This document shows, in pieces, positions 8,801-18,200 of a stretch of DNA of 64,000 nt. A program made the position numbers and the translations under genes. The stretch lies in assembly GCA_016293845.1 (NCBI GenBank), contig JAEDDH010000009.1, positions 1-64,000 of the forward strand, in the 5' to 3' direction. The notes below the pieces were generated by a model, which was not told the DNA's origin, did not search any database, and was given only the letters and a program-made list of their open reading frames with translations. Within the stretch, counting starts at the first letter, position 1. Each line of letters starts with the position of its first letter. This DNA comes from Bacteroidales bacterium (GTDB taxonomy: Bacteria > Bacteroidota > Bacteroidia > Bacteroidales > UBA3824).

Positions 8801-11065
8801 TTAAAGTGAGTGAGTTGTGCGGTCGTTGAGTTCCGAAAGTTTTGCGCGGTTCCAACGGTCGGTGGTGCCAACGAGATAGCCGGTGATACGCTGCAACTTG
8901 TCGATGTTTTCGCTACCGCATTTTGGACATTTTGTCATCTCCTCGTCGGCATTTTCGTATCCGCAGTCCATACAGCGGTTGCGGTTGTGGTTGATAGAGC
9001 CGTAACCCATATTGTACTTGTCCATCATATCTACCACGCTTGCTACCACGTCGGGATTGTGGGTTGCGTCGCCGTCGATTTCTACGTAGAAAATGTGACC
9101 TGCACGTTCGAGTTCGTGATAAGGAGCCTCGATTTTTGCCTTCTCGATAGCAGTGCATTTGAAGTATACTGGCACGTGGCTCGAATTGGTGTAGTATTCA
9201 CGGTCGGTAATTCCGGGTATTATGCCAAACTCTTTTTTGTCGCGACGGGTGAACGATCCGCTGAGACCTTCGGCGGGAGTGGCAAGCACTGCGTAGCCGT
9301 GGCTGTATTGTTCGCTAAAATCGTTGCATTTGTCGCGCATAAAGGTAACAATCTTTAATCCAAGTTGCTGAGCCTCTTCGCTTTCGCCGTGGTGTTTGCC
9401 GATGAGCGCTTTTAAACATTCTGCCAATCCGATGAAACCTACGCCCAAAGTACCTTGATTGATAACGCTTTCGATGGTGTCGTTGGGTTTGAGTTTTTCG
9501 CTGCCAATCCACAAGCGGCTCATCAACAGCGGGAACTGTTTTGCAAGGGCAGTTTTCTGGAAGTTGAAACGCTCGTGCAACTGTTTGGCTGCTATTGCCA
9601 ATGTGGCGTCGAGTTTTTCAAAGAATTTGGCTATGCGCTCTTCTTTGTTTTCGATTGACATACACTCTATTGCAAGGCGGACGATGTTTACCGAAGTAAA
9701 CGAAAGGTTGCCACGTCCGATCGAAGTCTTTTTGCCAAAACGGTTTTCAAACACCCTTGTGCGGCAGCCCATTGTTGCCACCTCGTATTCGTAACGTTTT
9801 GGGTCGTCGGCTTTCCACTTGTCGCACTGGTTGTAAGTGGCGTCGAGGTTGAGGTAATTGGGGAAGAATCTCTTTGCAGTTACCTTGCAAGCCATCTGGT
9901 AAAGGTCGTAGTTGCGGTCGCCGGGCAGATAGTTTACGCCGCGTTTCTTTTTCCAAATCTGAATCGGGAAAATAGCGGTGCTGCCGTTGCCCACGCCTTC
10001 GTAGGTGCTAACGAGCATTTCGCGAATAATGCAACGTCCCTCGGCAGAAGTGTCGGTACCGTAGTTTACCGAACTGAAAACCACTTGGTTGCCGCCGCGC
10101 GAGTGGATAGTGTTCATATTGTGGATGAATGCCTCCATCGATTGGTGAACGCGGTTGACTGTGCGGTTGATGGCGTGCTGCTTGATGCGGTCAATGCCTT
10201 TGAGGTTGCCAAGTTCTTTGCTTATATAGTCCTCAATTTCAGCGTTGTATAGGCTGCTGCAATCCTCGCCGTAGAGGTTTTCAAGCACTTTTACCTCCTC
10301 TATATATGAATAACGAACGTAGGGTGCAAGATAAAAGTCGAAAGCAGGAATAGCCTGACCGCCGTGCATCTCGTTTTGAACAGTCTCCATCGAAATACAG
10401 CCGAGGATAGATGCGGTTTCGATACGTTTTGCGGGACGAGATTCGCCGTGACCTGCGCTGAATCCGTATTCAAGAATTTTGTCTAACGGATGCTGCACAC
10501 AAGTTAAACTTTTTGTGGGATAATAATCCTTATCGTGAATATGGATATAGCCTTTTTTTACTGCGTTTTTAACGTCTTCGGAAAGTAGATAATCGTCGAC
10601 AAACGGCTTGGTGCTCTCGCTTGCAAACTTCATCATCATACCGGCGGGGGTGTCGGCATTCATATTTGCGTTTTCACGAGTGATGTCGTTGCTTTTGGCC
10701 TCGATGATTTCGGTAAAGATGTTGTGGGTCTTGGCTTTACGGGCAACGTTGCGTTTGTCGCGGTACGAAATGTAAGCGCGTGCAACTTCTTTGCGCGAAC
10801 TTTTCATAAGTTCGTTTTCCACTGCATCTTGGATTTCTTCCACGGTCATCTGGCTTTTGCCGTTGAGAGCAATGTGGTCGGTGATGCGGTTGATGAGTTT
10901 GATGTCTTCGCCAAGTTCGGTCTGCATCATAGCCTTACGGATAGCAGCGGCGATCTTTTCTTCGTTAAAGCCGACGATGCGGCCGTCGCGTTTTACTACG
11001 GTCTGTATCATACTGTGTTCTTGTTGTTTAAGCGGTTGGTAGCCTAATGTCGTTGTAAGTTCCAT
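8801..11065 (-). CDS. nrdD: Anaerobic ribonucleoside-triphosphate reductase (class III)
   Basis: NrdD reduces ribonucleoside triphosphates to deoxyribonucleotides with a glycyl radical. An N-terminal ATP-cone (VVKRDGRIVGFNEEKIAAAI, about residues 23-42) gives allosteric control. The C-terminus carries the four-Cys zinc site (CMDCGY and CPKCG, near 697-716) and the glycyl radical motif RITGYLVGTTDRWN near 725-738. At 754 residues it is full length. The annotated ATG at 11065 adds 18 residues before MIQTVVKRDG; the ATG at 11011 is an equally good or better start by family comparison. A minus-strand -7 element lies about 110 bp upstream. Confidence 0.95.
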   Translation of the reverse strand: MELTTTLGYQPLKQQEHSMIQTVVKRDGRIVGFNEEKIAAAIRKAMMQTELGEDIKLINRITDHIALNGKSQMTVEEIQDAVENELMKSSRKEVARAYISYRDKRNVARKAKTHNIFTEIIEAKSNDITRENANMNADTPAGMMMKFASESTKPFVDDYLLSEDVKNAVKKGYIHIHDKDYYPTKSLTCVQHPLDKILEYGFSAGHGESRPAKRIETASILGCISMETVQNEMHGGQAIPAFDFYLAPYVRYSYIEEVKVLENLYGEDCSSLYNAEIEDYISKELGNLKGIDRIKQHAINRTVNRVHQSMEAFIHNMNTIHSRGGNQVVFSSVNYGTDTSAEGRCIIREMLVSTYEGVGNGSTAIFPIQIWKKKRGVNYLPGDRNYDLYQMACKVTAKRFFPNYLNLDATYNQCDKWKADDPKRYEYEVATMGCRTRVFENRFGKKTSIGRGNLSFTSVNIVRLAIECMSIENKEERIAKFFEKLDATLAIAAKQLHERFNFQKTALAKQFPLLMSRLWIGSEKLKPNDTIESVINQGTLGVGFIGLAECLKALIGKHHGESEEAQQLGLKIVTFMRDKCNDFSEQYSHGYAVLATPAEGLSGSFTRRDKKEFGIIPGITDREYYTNSSHVPVYFKCTAIEKAKIEAPYHELERAGHIFYVEIDGDATHNPDVVASVVDMMDKYNMGYGSINHNRNRCMDCGYENADEEMTKCPKCGSENIDKLQRITGYLVGTTDRWNRAKLSELNDRTTHSL

Positions 11066-11176
11066 TTTTCCTTGTTTTGTTTAGTTCCCTTATACGGGAG
11101 TTAAGTTTCTTTGAGTGATTTATGTATTAATAATGTGTTTTTGTCGTTTTGATTGTTTATTTTTTTTCGTCTATTG

Positions 11177-11184
11177 CAAAGGTA
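11177..11184 (-). promoter_or_regulatory. Probable nrdD promoter -7 element
   Basis: On the minus strand this reads TACCTTTG, fitting the Bacteroidota TAnnTTTG element, and would start transcription near 11170, leaving a leader of about 105 nt before nrdD. No clear TTTG -33 box is seen at the expected distance. An imperfect AT-rich inverted repeat (11283-11306 with 11351-11371) lies further upstream. Confidence 0.5.
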
Positions 11185-11490
11185 TACTAAAAATGCCGTT
11201 TTCCACCTTTTATATTTCAACAACTTATTAACACCCTAAATGTTTTTGAATGTCGCTGTTATAAATTGATAATTAATTCGGTATAAAAACTGCGGATTTT
11301 TTTAGCGTGTTTTTCAGTTTTTTGTTAACATTGAATTTGGATGCGAATGCCTCAAAAAAACGCAGATTTTAACACTCGGTTATTATTGTCTACATTTTTC
11401 ATATATTAGGTTAATTTTATCTTGTATAGATATTAATATGTGATGTTGGCTTTACTGTGTGTTGAGTCTTCAACGAAGGATGTAAATTTT

Positions 11491-11574
11491 TCGTCCTTCC
11501 AAAACTGTATTCTATCCTTTGGTTTTTGCACTTCGTCCTTCAAATGGTGCATTTCGTCCTTTTGGGGCATTTTG
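11491..11574 (+). repeat. Four 21-bp direct repeats upstream of a promoter
   Basis: Units start at 11491, 11512, 11533 and 11554, exactly 21 bp apart. Three begin TCGTCCTT and the second has CTATCCTT; several share a trailing TGCA(C/T)T. The last unit ends just before the -33 box of the promoter at 11578-11609. Twenty-one base pairs is two helical turns, so a protein bound to each unit would sit on one DNA face, as LytTR-type activators do. A transcriptional activator array is inferred. Confidence 0.65.
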
Positions 11575-11577
11575 AGA

Positions 11578-11609
11578 TTTGGTGGAACTAATTATCCGCC
11601 GTATCTTTG
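11578..11609 (+). promoter_or_regulatory. Bacteroidota-type promoter, TTTG-N20-TATCTTTG
   Basis: TTTG at 11578-11581 and TATCTTTG at 11602-11609 are separated by 20 bp, an excellent match to the phylum consensus. Transcription should begin near 11617 on the plus strand. There is no convincing plus-strand reading frame before the terminator at 11869-11905. Confidence 0.75.
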
Positions 11610-11616
11610 CAGTGTC

Positions 11617-11905
11617 AAAAGCAAACAAATTTGGCAGACTTTCAATAGTCGATGTTCTTTTAAAATTTTTTCTTTTTTTATTCAAACAAGGTTATTTATT
11701 TTTTTACGCGTTTGAGGATAGATTTTGAAGACACTTCTCTAAATCTCGAAGATTATCTTCGCCGACGGCATTTATTCTCATAACTATAAATCTTGAATCA
11801 AACGCGTTTTTTCTCAGACAATTCCGCTTCAATAAAATACTAATCTCACTATCAATTATCTATAAAGGGTCTCGCAATCAAGAAGGTTGACGAGACTTTT
11901 TTTTT
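11617..11905 (+). ncRNA. Candidate structured noncoding RNA between nrdD and the aminotransferase
   Basis: A strong promoter (11578-11609) and an intrinsic terminator (11869-11905) bound about 290 nt without a credible plus-strand gene; the only early ATG reads M-F-F-stop. A long-range 10-bp stem pairs ACGCGTTTGA (11706-11715) with TCAAACGCGT (11798-11807). Between them lie smaller hairpins: GAAG/CTTC (11727-11737), CGAAG/CTTCG (11747-11761) and GCC/GGC (11761-11769). I do not recognise the family; motifs of tmRNA and RNase P RNA are absent. It could instead be an untranslated leader with a terminator in front of the aminotransferase gene. The opposite strand holds a 42-codon frame (TTG start, ending 11703) of doubtful reality. 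Confidence 0.4.
11869..11905 (+). terminator. Intrinsic terminator
   Basis: GTCTCG (11869-11874) pairs with CGAGAC (11891-11896), with a 16-nt loop, and nine T residues follow at 11897-11905. It closes the upstream transcript and abuts the promoter of the aminotransferase gene. Confidence 0.8.
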
Positions 11906-11915
11906 GCTATCTTTG
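11887..11915 (+). promoter_or_regulatory. Promoter of the class III aminotransferase gene
   Basis: TATCTTTG at 11908-11915 is a consensus -7 element, with TTGA at 11887-11890 as a possible -33 box at a short 17-bp spacing. The predicted start site is near 11922, giving a leader of about 23 nt. The box overlaps the preceding terminator. Confidence 0.65.
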
Positions 11916-11944
11916 CACCGTATTAATGCAAAATTTTTTGAGCA

Positions 11945-13135
11945 ATGATAGAAACTCCAAGACAGTTGTTTATGCGCCACGTGGCGCCCACTTCGTTTAC
12001 ACCTTTAAATATAGAAGTAGTTAAAGCCAAGGGCGTGTACCTCTACGGTCCCAATGGCGAACGGTATATCGACACAGTTTCGGGAATTTCCACAGCCAAT
12101 GTGGGACACTGCCATCCAAAAGTGGTGGAAGCTGTTAAAAATCAAGCAGAACAATATATGCACCTGATGGTTTACGGCGAGTTTGTGGAGTATCCGCAGG
12201 TGATGTTGGCAAAAAAAATCGCCGACCTTCTGCCGCCGTCGCTCAATTCGGTGTACTTTGTCAACAGCGGCACCGAGGCCACCGACGGAGCAATAAAACT
12301 TGCCAAAAGATACACGCATCGTCCTGAGGTTGTGGCGTTTAAAAAGGCTTACCATGGGTCGTCGATTGGCGCGTCGAGCATTTGGGGCGACGAGTATTTC
12401 AAATCGGCTTATCGTCCGCTGATGCCAGGTGTTAGAATGTTGAATTTCAATAGTTTCGACGACCTTGCGCAGATTACTGAAAACACCGCTTGCGTGGTTA
12501 CCGAGGCAATTCAAAGCGAGGGTGGACTCAATATTCCCGAAAACGGATGGCTTGCGGCATTGCGTGAGCGTTGCACCGCCACCGGCACACTTTTAATAAT
12601 AGACGAAGTGCAGATGGGGTGGGGGCGCACCGGCAAATGGTTTGGGTTTGAAAATTTCGGCATTGTGCCCGATGTGGTAACATTTGCCAAAGGTCTCGGC
12701 GGAGGTATGCCCATTGGTGCGTTTGTTTCGGATAAAAAGATGATGGAGGTGTTTTGCGACCATCCGATTCTTGGGCACATAACTACTTTTGGCGGACATC
12801 CCGTGTGCACCGCCGCCGCCCTTGCTAATATCAAGGTAATTGAGGATGAGCATCTTGTAGAAACCGCCACCGAAAAAGGCGACTATTTTGCATCGCTAAT
12901 CGAAAAGCATCCTCGTGTAATCCGCACTTGGGGACTTGGACTTTTTCGTGGAATAGAGGTAGACCATTCGATAGATATGTCTAATTTCTGGCATAAAACA
13001 TTAAACAATAGCGTTGTTACCGACACCTTCCTTTTCCGCGACAACGCCTTCCGTTTCACCCCACCGCTAATCATCTCCCACGCCGAAATCGAAGAAGCAG
13101 TGGACGGATTGATGAAGACGTTGGATGAAATGTGA
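11945..13135 (+). CDS. Class III PLP-dependent aminotransferase (acetylornithine aminotransferase-like)
   Basis: The 396-residue protein is a fold-type I, class III aminotransferase that moves an amino group from an omega-amino donor to a keto acid. Visible motifs are GNxxGHxHP-like STANVGHCHPKVVEAV near residue 50, NSGTEATDGAIKLAK near 106, the PLP-binding IIDEVQMGWGRTG near 220, and the Schiff-base lysine in TFAKGLGGGMPIG near 245. The substrate cannot be fixed from sequence. Acetylornithine/ornithine-type or 4-aminobutyrate-type are both possible, and no other arginine-pathway gene is adjacent. It is transcribed alone from its own promoter and is followed by a long stem-loop. Confidence 0.85.
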   Translation: MIETPRQLFMRHVAPTSFTPLNIEVVKAKGVYLYGPNGERYIDTVSGISTANVGHCHPKVVEAVKNQAEQYMHLMVYGEFVEYPQVMLAKKIADLLPPSLNSVYFVNSGTEATDGAIKLAKRYTHRPEVVAFKKAYHGSSIGASSIWGDEYFKSAYRPLMPGVRMLNFNSFDDLAQITENTACVVTEAIQSEGGLNIPENGWLAALRERCTATGTLLIIDEVQMGWGRTGKWFGFENFGIVPDVVTFAKGLGGGMPIGAFVSDKKMMEVFCDHPILGHITTFGGHPVCTAAALANIKVIEDEHLVETATEKGDYFASLIEKHPRVIRTWGLGLFRGIEVDHSIDMSNFWHKTLNNSVVTDTFLFRDNAFRFTPPLIISHAEIEEAVDGLMKTLDEM

Positions 13136-13141
13136 TTTTTA

Positions 13142-13195
13142 CAAGGTTTCGGGCTAAATGTACCCAAAAAAAGTGAGATTTAGCCCGAAACCTTG
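13142..13195. terminator. Long stem-loop after the aminotransferase gene
   Basis: A perfect 18-bp inverted repeat, CAAGGTTTCGGGCTAAAT (13142-13159) and its complement (13178-13195), with an 18-nt loop, begins 7 bp after the stop codon. No U-tract follows, so it may act as a weak terminator or a 3' RNA stabiliser. Confidence 0.6.
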
Positions 13196-13207
13196 CAGAA
13201 AATTTCT

Positions 13208-13239
13208 TTTGCCATTATCCTTATTTATCCATATTTTTG
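13208..13239 (+). promoter_or_regulatory. Promoter of the class I aminotransferase gene, TTTG-N20-TATTTTTG
   Basis: TTTG at 13208-13211 and TATTTTTG at 13232-13239 are 20 bp apart. The predicted start site near 13247 rules out the TTG at 13237 as translation start and supports the ATG at 13261. Confidence 0.75.
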
Positions 13240-13260
13240 CTGTCCAAAAAATGTATCTTT

Positions 13261-14403
13261 ATGAACAATAATATCGACAAAATGTCGCCTTTTATGGTGA
13301 TGGAGGTGCTTGAACGCGCACAAGAACTGCAACATCAGGGAGTTAGCGTCATTCATTTGGAGGTGGGTGAACCCGATTTCAACGTGCCTAACTGCGTGGA
13401 AAAGGCTGTGGCTTCGGCTATGGTTACGGGTCTTACTCATTACACTCATTCACTTGGAACTCTCCGGCTGCGCGAGGCTATCGCCGACCTTTACGCACGC
13501 GAATACGGTACTGATTTTGGTGCTGATAATGTGGTGGTTACGTCAGGTTCGTCGCCTGCTATACTTATGGTGCTGCAACTGCTCTGCAACCCTGGCGACG
13601 AAGTGATTATCTTTAACCCCGGATATTCGTGCTACCGCAATTTTATACTTGCCGCCAACGCCGTGCCTGTGGAGGTGATGCTCAATCCCGAAGATGGTTT
13701 CAAAATCAATATCGACGATATCAAGGCAAAAATCACTTCAAAAACCCGTGCAATTTTTGTAACATCACCATCTAATCCGCTTGGCTACGTTATCGACAGC
13801 CAAACACTCAAAGCCATCGCAAATCTCGGTATCACAGTGATTTCCGACGAAATTTACCATGGACTTGTGTACAAAAATAAGGCTCATTCTATTTTGGAAT
13901 ACTCACAAGATGCAATTGTAATCAACGGATTTTCAAAACGTTATGCAATGACAGGATTGCGCCTTGGCTATATTGTGGCACCTATTAAATATATGCGCAA
14001 GTTGCAAATTATGCAGCAGAATTTGTTTATCTGCGCCCCATCAATATCGCAAGAGGCAGGAGTAGAAGCCATTCTCCATGCTGGCAAAGACGTTGAAAAT
14101 ATGCGCAATATATACAACCAACGCCGCGAATTTATGGTTTCTGCTATCCGTAAAATCGGTCTTGGAATTGCCGCCGAACCAGAAGGCGCGTTCTACGTGT
14201 TTGCCGACGCACGCAAGTATACCAACGATTCGTACCGATTTGCCTTTGATATTTTGGAGAATGCCAACGTAGGCGTAACTCCGGGAACCGACTTTGGCTC
14301 TCAGGGTCAGGGATTTATAAGGTTTTCGTATGCCAATAGTCTCGAAAACATTGAGGAAGGATTACAACGTATCGACAATTATCTTAAAAGTTTGAATAAA
14401 TAG
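13261..14403 (+). CDS. Class I/II PLP-dependent aminotransferase (aspartate/alanine type)
   Basis: A fold-type I aminotransferase of the AspC/AlaT group with about 380 residues. It shows VIHLEVGEPDFNVP near the N-terminus, TSGSSPAILMVLQLL, NPGYSCYRNF, the SPSNPLGYV region, SDEIYHGL, and the PLP lysine in INGFSKRYAMTGLRLGY. The start is taken at ATG 13261 (MNNNIDKMSPF) because an upstream TTG lies inside the promoter. The specific amino acid cannot be read from sequence. A small lipoprotein gene follows 2 bp after the stop and is probably cotranscribed. Confidence 0.87.
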   Translation: MNNNIDKMSPFMVMEVLERAQELQHQGVSVIHLEVGEPDFNVPNCVEKAVASAMVTGLTHYTHSLGTLRLREAIADLYAREYGTDFGADNVVVTSGSSPAILMVLQLLCNPGDEVIIFNPGYSCYRNFILAANAVPVEVMLNPEDGFKINIDDIKAKITSKTRAIFVTSPSNPLGYVIDSQTLKAIANLGITVISDEIYHGLVYKNKAHSILEYSQDAIVINGFSKRYAMTGLRLGYIVAPIKYMRKLQIMQQNLFICAPSISQEAGVEAILHAGKDVENMRNIYNQRREFMVSAIRKIGLGIAAEPEGAFYVFADARKYTNDSYRFAFDILENANVGVTPGTDFGSQGQGFIRFSYANSLENIEEGLQRIDNYLKSLNK

Positions 14404-14405
14404 TT

Positions 14406-14975
14406 ATGTATAAACAACTTACAATAATATCAATATTATTGGCGACATTATTGGCCGCTTGTGCGCCCAAAGATAATTGGGTAGAGGTAAAATCCAATGA
14501 TTCAACCATTTCGCTGATGCTTCCACCTGATATGCACACGCTAAAAGGGTTCAACAATTACGCCATTTTGCAGTATGGCAACCTCGACAATAGTCTTTCG
14601 GTGATAGTGATTGCCGACACAATTTCAGCATATAATGCCTTAATTGATAATTATATAGCCGAAAATCCCGATTCTGCCGCAGTGTTTTCGTCAGCCAAAG
14701 GATTCGACGGATATTGTTCGATGGTGATTTCAAACCTCAAAGCCGAAGCGCAGAAATTCGACGTTTCGGAAAATACCGATACCGCTGTCAATTCGTTTAA
14801 AATCAGAGCATTTGCTTACAATGCCAAATACGACACCGACAAATCTTACATCCGCCTTGCCATCTACGAAGGCAAAGTATGTTATTATCAAGTGTTTGCA
14901 ATGATTAAATCCACCCGTGCCGAAGAATTTGATGCACAAATGAAAAGGATGGTGTATTCGATGAATGGGAATTGA
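14406..14975 (+). CDS. Small lipoprotein of unknown function
   Basis: A 189-residue protein with a lipoprotein signal peptide: MYKQLTIISILLATLLAAC with the lipobox LAAC, Cys at residue 19. The mature part has no motif I recognise; it alternates short beta-like stretches (STISLMLPPDM, LSVIVIADT, SYIRLAIYEGKVCYYQVFAMI) in the manner of small periplasmic domains. It starts 2 bp after the aminotransferase stop and is followed by an intrinsic terminator, so the two form an operon. No functional link between them is evident. Confidence 0.8.
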   Translation: MYKQLTIISILLATLLAACAPKDNWVEVKSNDSTISLMLPPDMHTLKGFNNYAILQYGNLDNSLSVIVIADTISAYNALIDNYIAENPDSAAVFSSAKGFDGYCSMVISNLKAEAQKFDVSENTDTAVNSFKIRAFAYNAKYDTDKSYIRLAIYEGKVCYYQVFAMIKSTRAEEFDAQMKRMVYSMNGN

Positions 14976-14988
14976 TTTATACATCATA

Positions 14989-15024
14989 AAAAAACGCCGG
15001 CGAAATCACTTCGGGGCGTTTTTT
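14989..15024. terminator. Intrinsic terminator after the lipoprotein gene
   Basis: AAAAAACGCC (14989-14998) pairs with GGCGTTTTTT (15015-15024). Tracts of A and T on both sides make it usable in both directions. Confidence 0.8.
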
Positions 15025-15088
15025 GAGATAAAAAAAATCAAACAAACAATCAAAATCGTGAAAGGCTTATACCTTTATTTGTACGGTG

Positions 15089-15119
15089 CAAAGGTAGAGT
15101 GTAATTTTGCCTCCTGCAA
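15089..15119 (-). promoter_or_regulatory. Minus-strand promoter-like element with no gene behind it
   Basis: On the minus strand TTG (15117-15119) and TACCTTTG (15089-15096) are 20 bp apart, matching the phylum consensus. The predicted RNA would begin near 15080, form a short AAAGG/CCTTT hairpin, and run through U-rich sequence into the terminator at 14989-15024, giving about 70-90 nt. No reading frame fits; a small RNA is possible. The rest of 15025-15289 holds no gene. Confidence 0.4.
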
Positions 15120-15238
15120 TACCAAGTAATAGGGATTTTGATGAAACGTTTCTGAAAAAAACTTTCTTACGGTAACAATTTGTTTTATCATAAGGCACAA
15201 AAATTGTATAAAAATTAGCGGAATCAAATAAAGTTGCG

Positions 15239-15246
15239 TATATTTG
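15239..15246 (+). promoter_or_regulatory. -7 element of the large sensor-phosphatase gene
   Basis: TATATTTG fits TAnnTTTG, with a start site near 15253 and a leader of about 37 nt. No clear -33 TTTG is present at 19-21 bp. Confidence 0.55.
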
Positions 15247-15289
15247 CACTTTAAAAGCCAAGCGGCATTTTAGTAATGTTTTAAATTAG

Positions 15290-18200
15290 ATGAAGAGATT
15301 TTTATCATTATTACTGATATTATTATATGCAATAACTCAAACAGTTACGGCGCGTACACTCGATGAGATTCGCCGTAGTGGAGTAATACGCGTGGCTTTT
15401 ACCGAAAGTGGCAAACAAACCGTAAACTACAACTTCGCCAAGGAATTTGCTCGCTTCTTAAACGTTGATTTAGAGATTGTTACTATATCTTGGAACGAAA
15501 TTTTCTCGCACAACGGCGTTATTCCTCCCGATTATCAAACCAACGACAGTATCAGTTACACTCCCGACGCACTCCGCCGTGCCGACTTTATTTGCGGCAC
15601 CACCTATATATATGCTTGGCGCGAAAAATTCTTTGATTTTGCCGGCGTTATGGAAGTGTCTGACTTGTTGATAGTTAGTAAGCGAAAAACTAAAAAATCG
15701 CTTTTTACTAATTTCATTTTGCCCGAATCTTATCACAAGTCGGACAAAAAGCTCAACGTTAAGAGTTACAAAGACTTAAAGGGATTGCGCATAGCACTTC
15801 TCGAAAACTCATCATATGCCACCAACCTTCAAAAAATCAACGACTTGATAGGCGGCGGCATCACAATAGTTACCACCAAGAGCGAGGAAGAATCGCAGTT
15901 GTTGGCACGTCAGGGCAAGGTAGACGGATTTATCACTGTATCGTACCTTGGTTTGCAGTTTGTTAATGACAATCAGCAGTTTAAACTCGCATTCCCTATT
16001 GCAAAACCCGATGATGTGGGTTGGGCTGTAGAAAAAGGCAACCGTTCGCTCCGCACCGCCATCGACGACTTTTTTGCAATGATGCAAGGAAGCGGTGTCT
16101 TGAATAAGTTGTTTACATCTAAATTTGGTGTTAACTATCAATCTTACAATGAAATAATTAACTCATATTCGGAATCAATCGAGGAGATGTCAAACTATCG
16201 CGACCTTGATGAGATTATGGAGTCAGGAAAGCTTATAGTTGGTCTTCGCGACCGTGAAATGGTTTATCACTCAAGCGGTATCAAGCAATTTAATCATTAT
16301 CTTGCTGGAGAATTTGCCAAACATCTTGGTCTTGATTTTGAAATTAGAATTATCCCCAATCTTTCGGATTATTTCCGCGATAGTAATGGCGAAATTGTCC
16401 GCGACAGCAGTTACACGCCAGAATGGTTCAACTCTATTGACGTGGCTTGCGACCTTCTTGCCCCAATCGATTGGCGTTTAAAGAAAATCGACATTGTGGA
16501 CGTGCTGCCTACTGCAAACGTTGTGGTAGCCAACAAGAATCTGGATATCAAAAATATTAACGACCTTCATAAACTTAGAGGCGTTACCTCAAAAGGATCT
16601 GTTTACGAAGAGGCGTTAATCGACAACGATATTACCAACTATTATTATAAGGAGGCAAACGAATTTTTTGGCGAAATTATGAGCGGTCGCGCCGACTACT
16701 GTATCGTCAACTTCGACATTTATAGTCTTCCTAAATATCCTCAGTTGGAGTCTAAGTTTGTGCTTGGCGAAATCAGTTCGGTAGGCTGGGGTATTAAGAA
16801 AAATCAACCTAAATTGCGTCAAAAAATCCTTGAATTTCTTGTTTCGGCAAGTGCTCGTGGTATTTTGGACGATGCGTTTATGGAGCAAGCCGGTATCCCT
16901 TACAAAGCGGCTCAAAACCACTTAGTAGCTATGTATCAGACATATCAAACGGGTTATTTCCCATTTGTATTCTACGGAACCGACCAAGGTTTGCCTCAAG
17001 AAGATATTATGTGTATTTTCCAAGATAACGATGGCTTTATGTGGTTCGGCACTCAGTCGGGTGCTGTTAAATACAATGGCCGTCAGATGGTTAACTACAC
17101 AAGTGCTCCCGACCAACTTAGTAGCAACGTTGTTTTTGATATTTCGCAAGACAGCCAGGGTAATATCTATTTTGCTACTCTCAAGGGTGTAACTTGCTTG
17201 AATCCAGAGGGTAAGTTTACACAGATACTCTCTGATATGGCGTTTAAGCATATCTATATCGACAAAAATGATACAAAATATTTCTTTGGCGACAAACGAC
17301 TTTGTACGCTCGAAGCCGACAACAAAACTCAGCAATTAAACAAACGTTTTCCCACTTTGCCCGATTGTATTCATGCCGTGGCGCAATATAAATCAGGTCG
17401 CAATATTTTCCTTGCTTCGCCTGAGGGTCTATACATGATCAACGACGATAATTTAGAACAAATTACTGATAAAAAATGCTACTATGTATTTGTAGATGAG
17501 GATGGTACAATTTGGCTTTCTACTACAGATGGCATTTATACAGGTAAATTGTCGCAGTTTTTAAGTGCCGATATCAATATCGAATCGCTTAAGATAAACC
17601 AAAAAGTAGGAATCCCCGAAAGTTGTAGAGTTCACACCATTAAGCAAAACAGCGATGGGTCGATATTTCTTGTATCTAATTTTGAGGCATTTCAGATATT
17701 CTCATTGATGCAGAGTGCCATTAGATTCGACCAAAGTATTGGACTTAAAGACCTTAAATTGCTATCGTATTTTGAGGATAAGGAAGACAACTATTGGTTT
17801 GGCTTTTCGGGTGGTATTCAAAAACTTACCAACCGTTCGCTGCGAAATCTTTATCCCGAAGACCTTGATTGTTATCTTAATAATTTTGAGGAAGATAACC
17901 TTGGACGTATTTGGATGGCATTTAACAACAAGATTTATTATTTCCAACATCAGTTAGTGGATTTTTCGGATAACGTTGATGGTCATATAGTTCCATACGT
18001 AGTAAAAGTGCTCAACGGTGAAGAAATTTTTATTGCCGATAGTTACGGTTGCTACTTGTTTGATTGCAATACTCTGAAACTTAAGAAGAAACTCTCGTTT
18101 AAAAACCGAATTCACAACCTTACCAATGTGTTTGTGTCGCAAACGGGTGAAATATTCTTGCTAACTGGAATTGATGGTGTGGTTTATCGCATTACAGATT

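Noticed and set aside
11440..11715. 91-residue plus-strand frame across the 21-bp repeats
   Set aside because: It spans the repeats, the promoter and the start of the structured segment, and has a low-complexity Phe/Ser-rich composition. No family resemblance.
11703..11831. 42-codon minus-strand frame with TTG start (ends CLQNLSSNA)
   Set aside because: The residues look protein-like, but there is no ATG, no promoter, and the frame coincides with the inverted repeats. Kept only as a note in the RNA entry.
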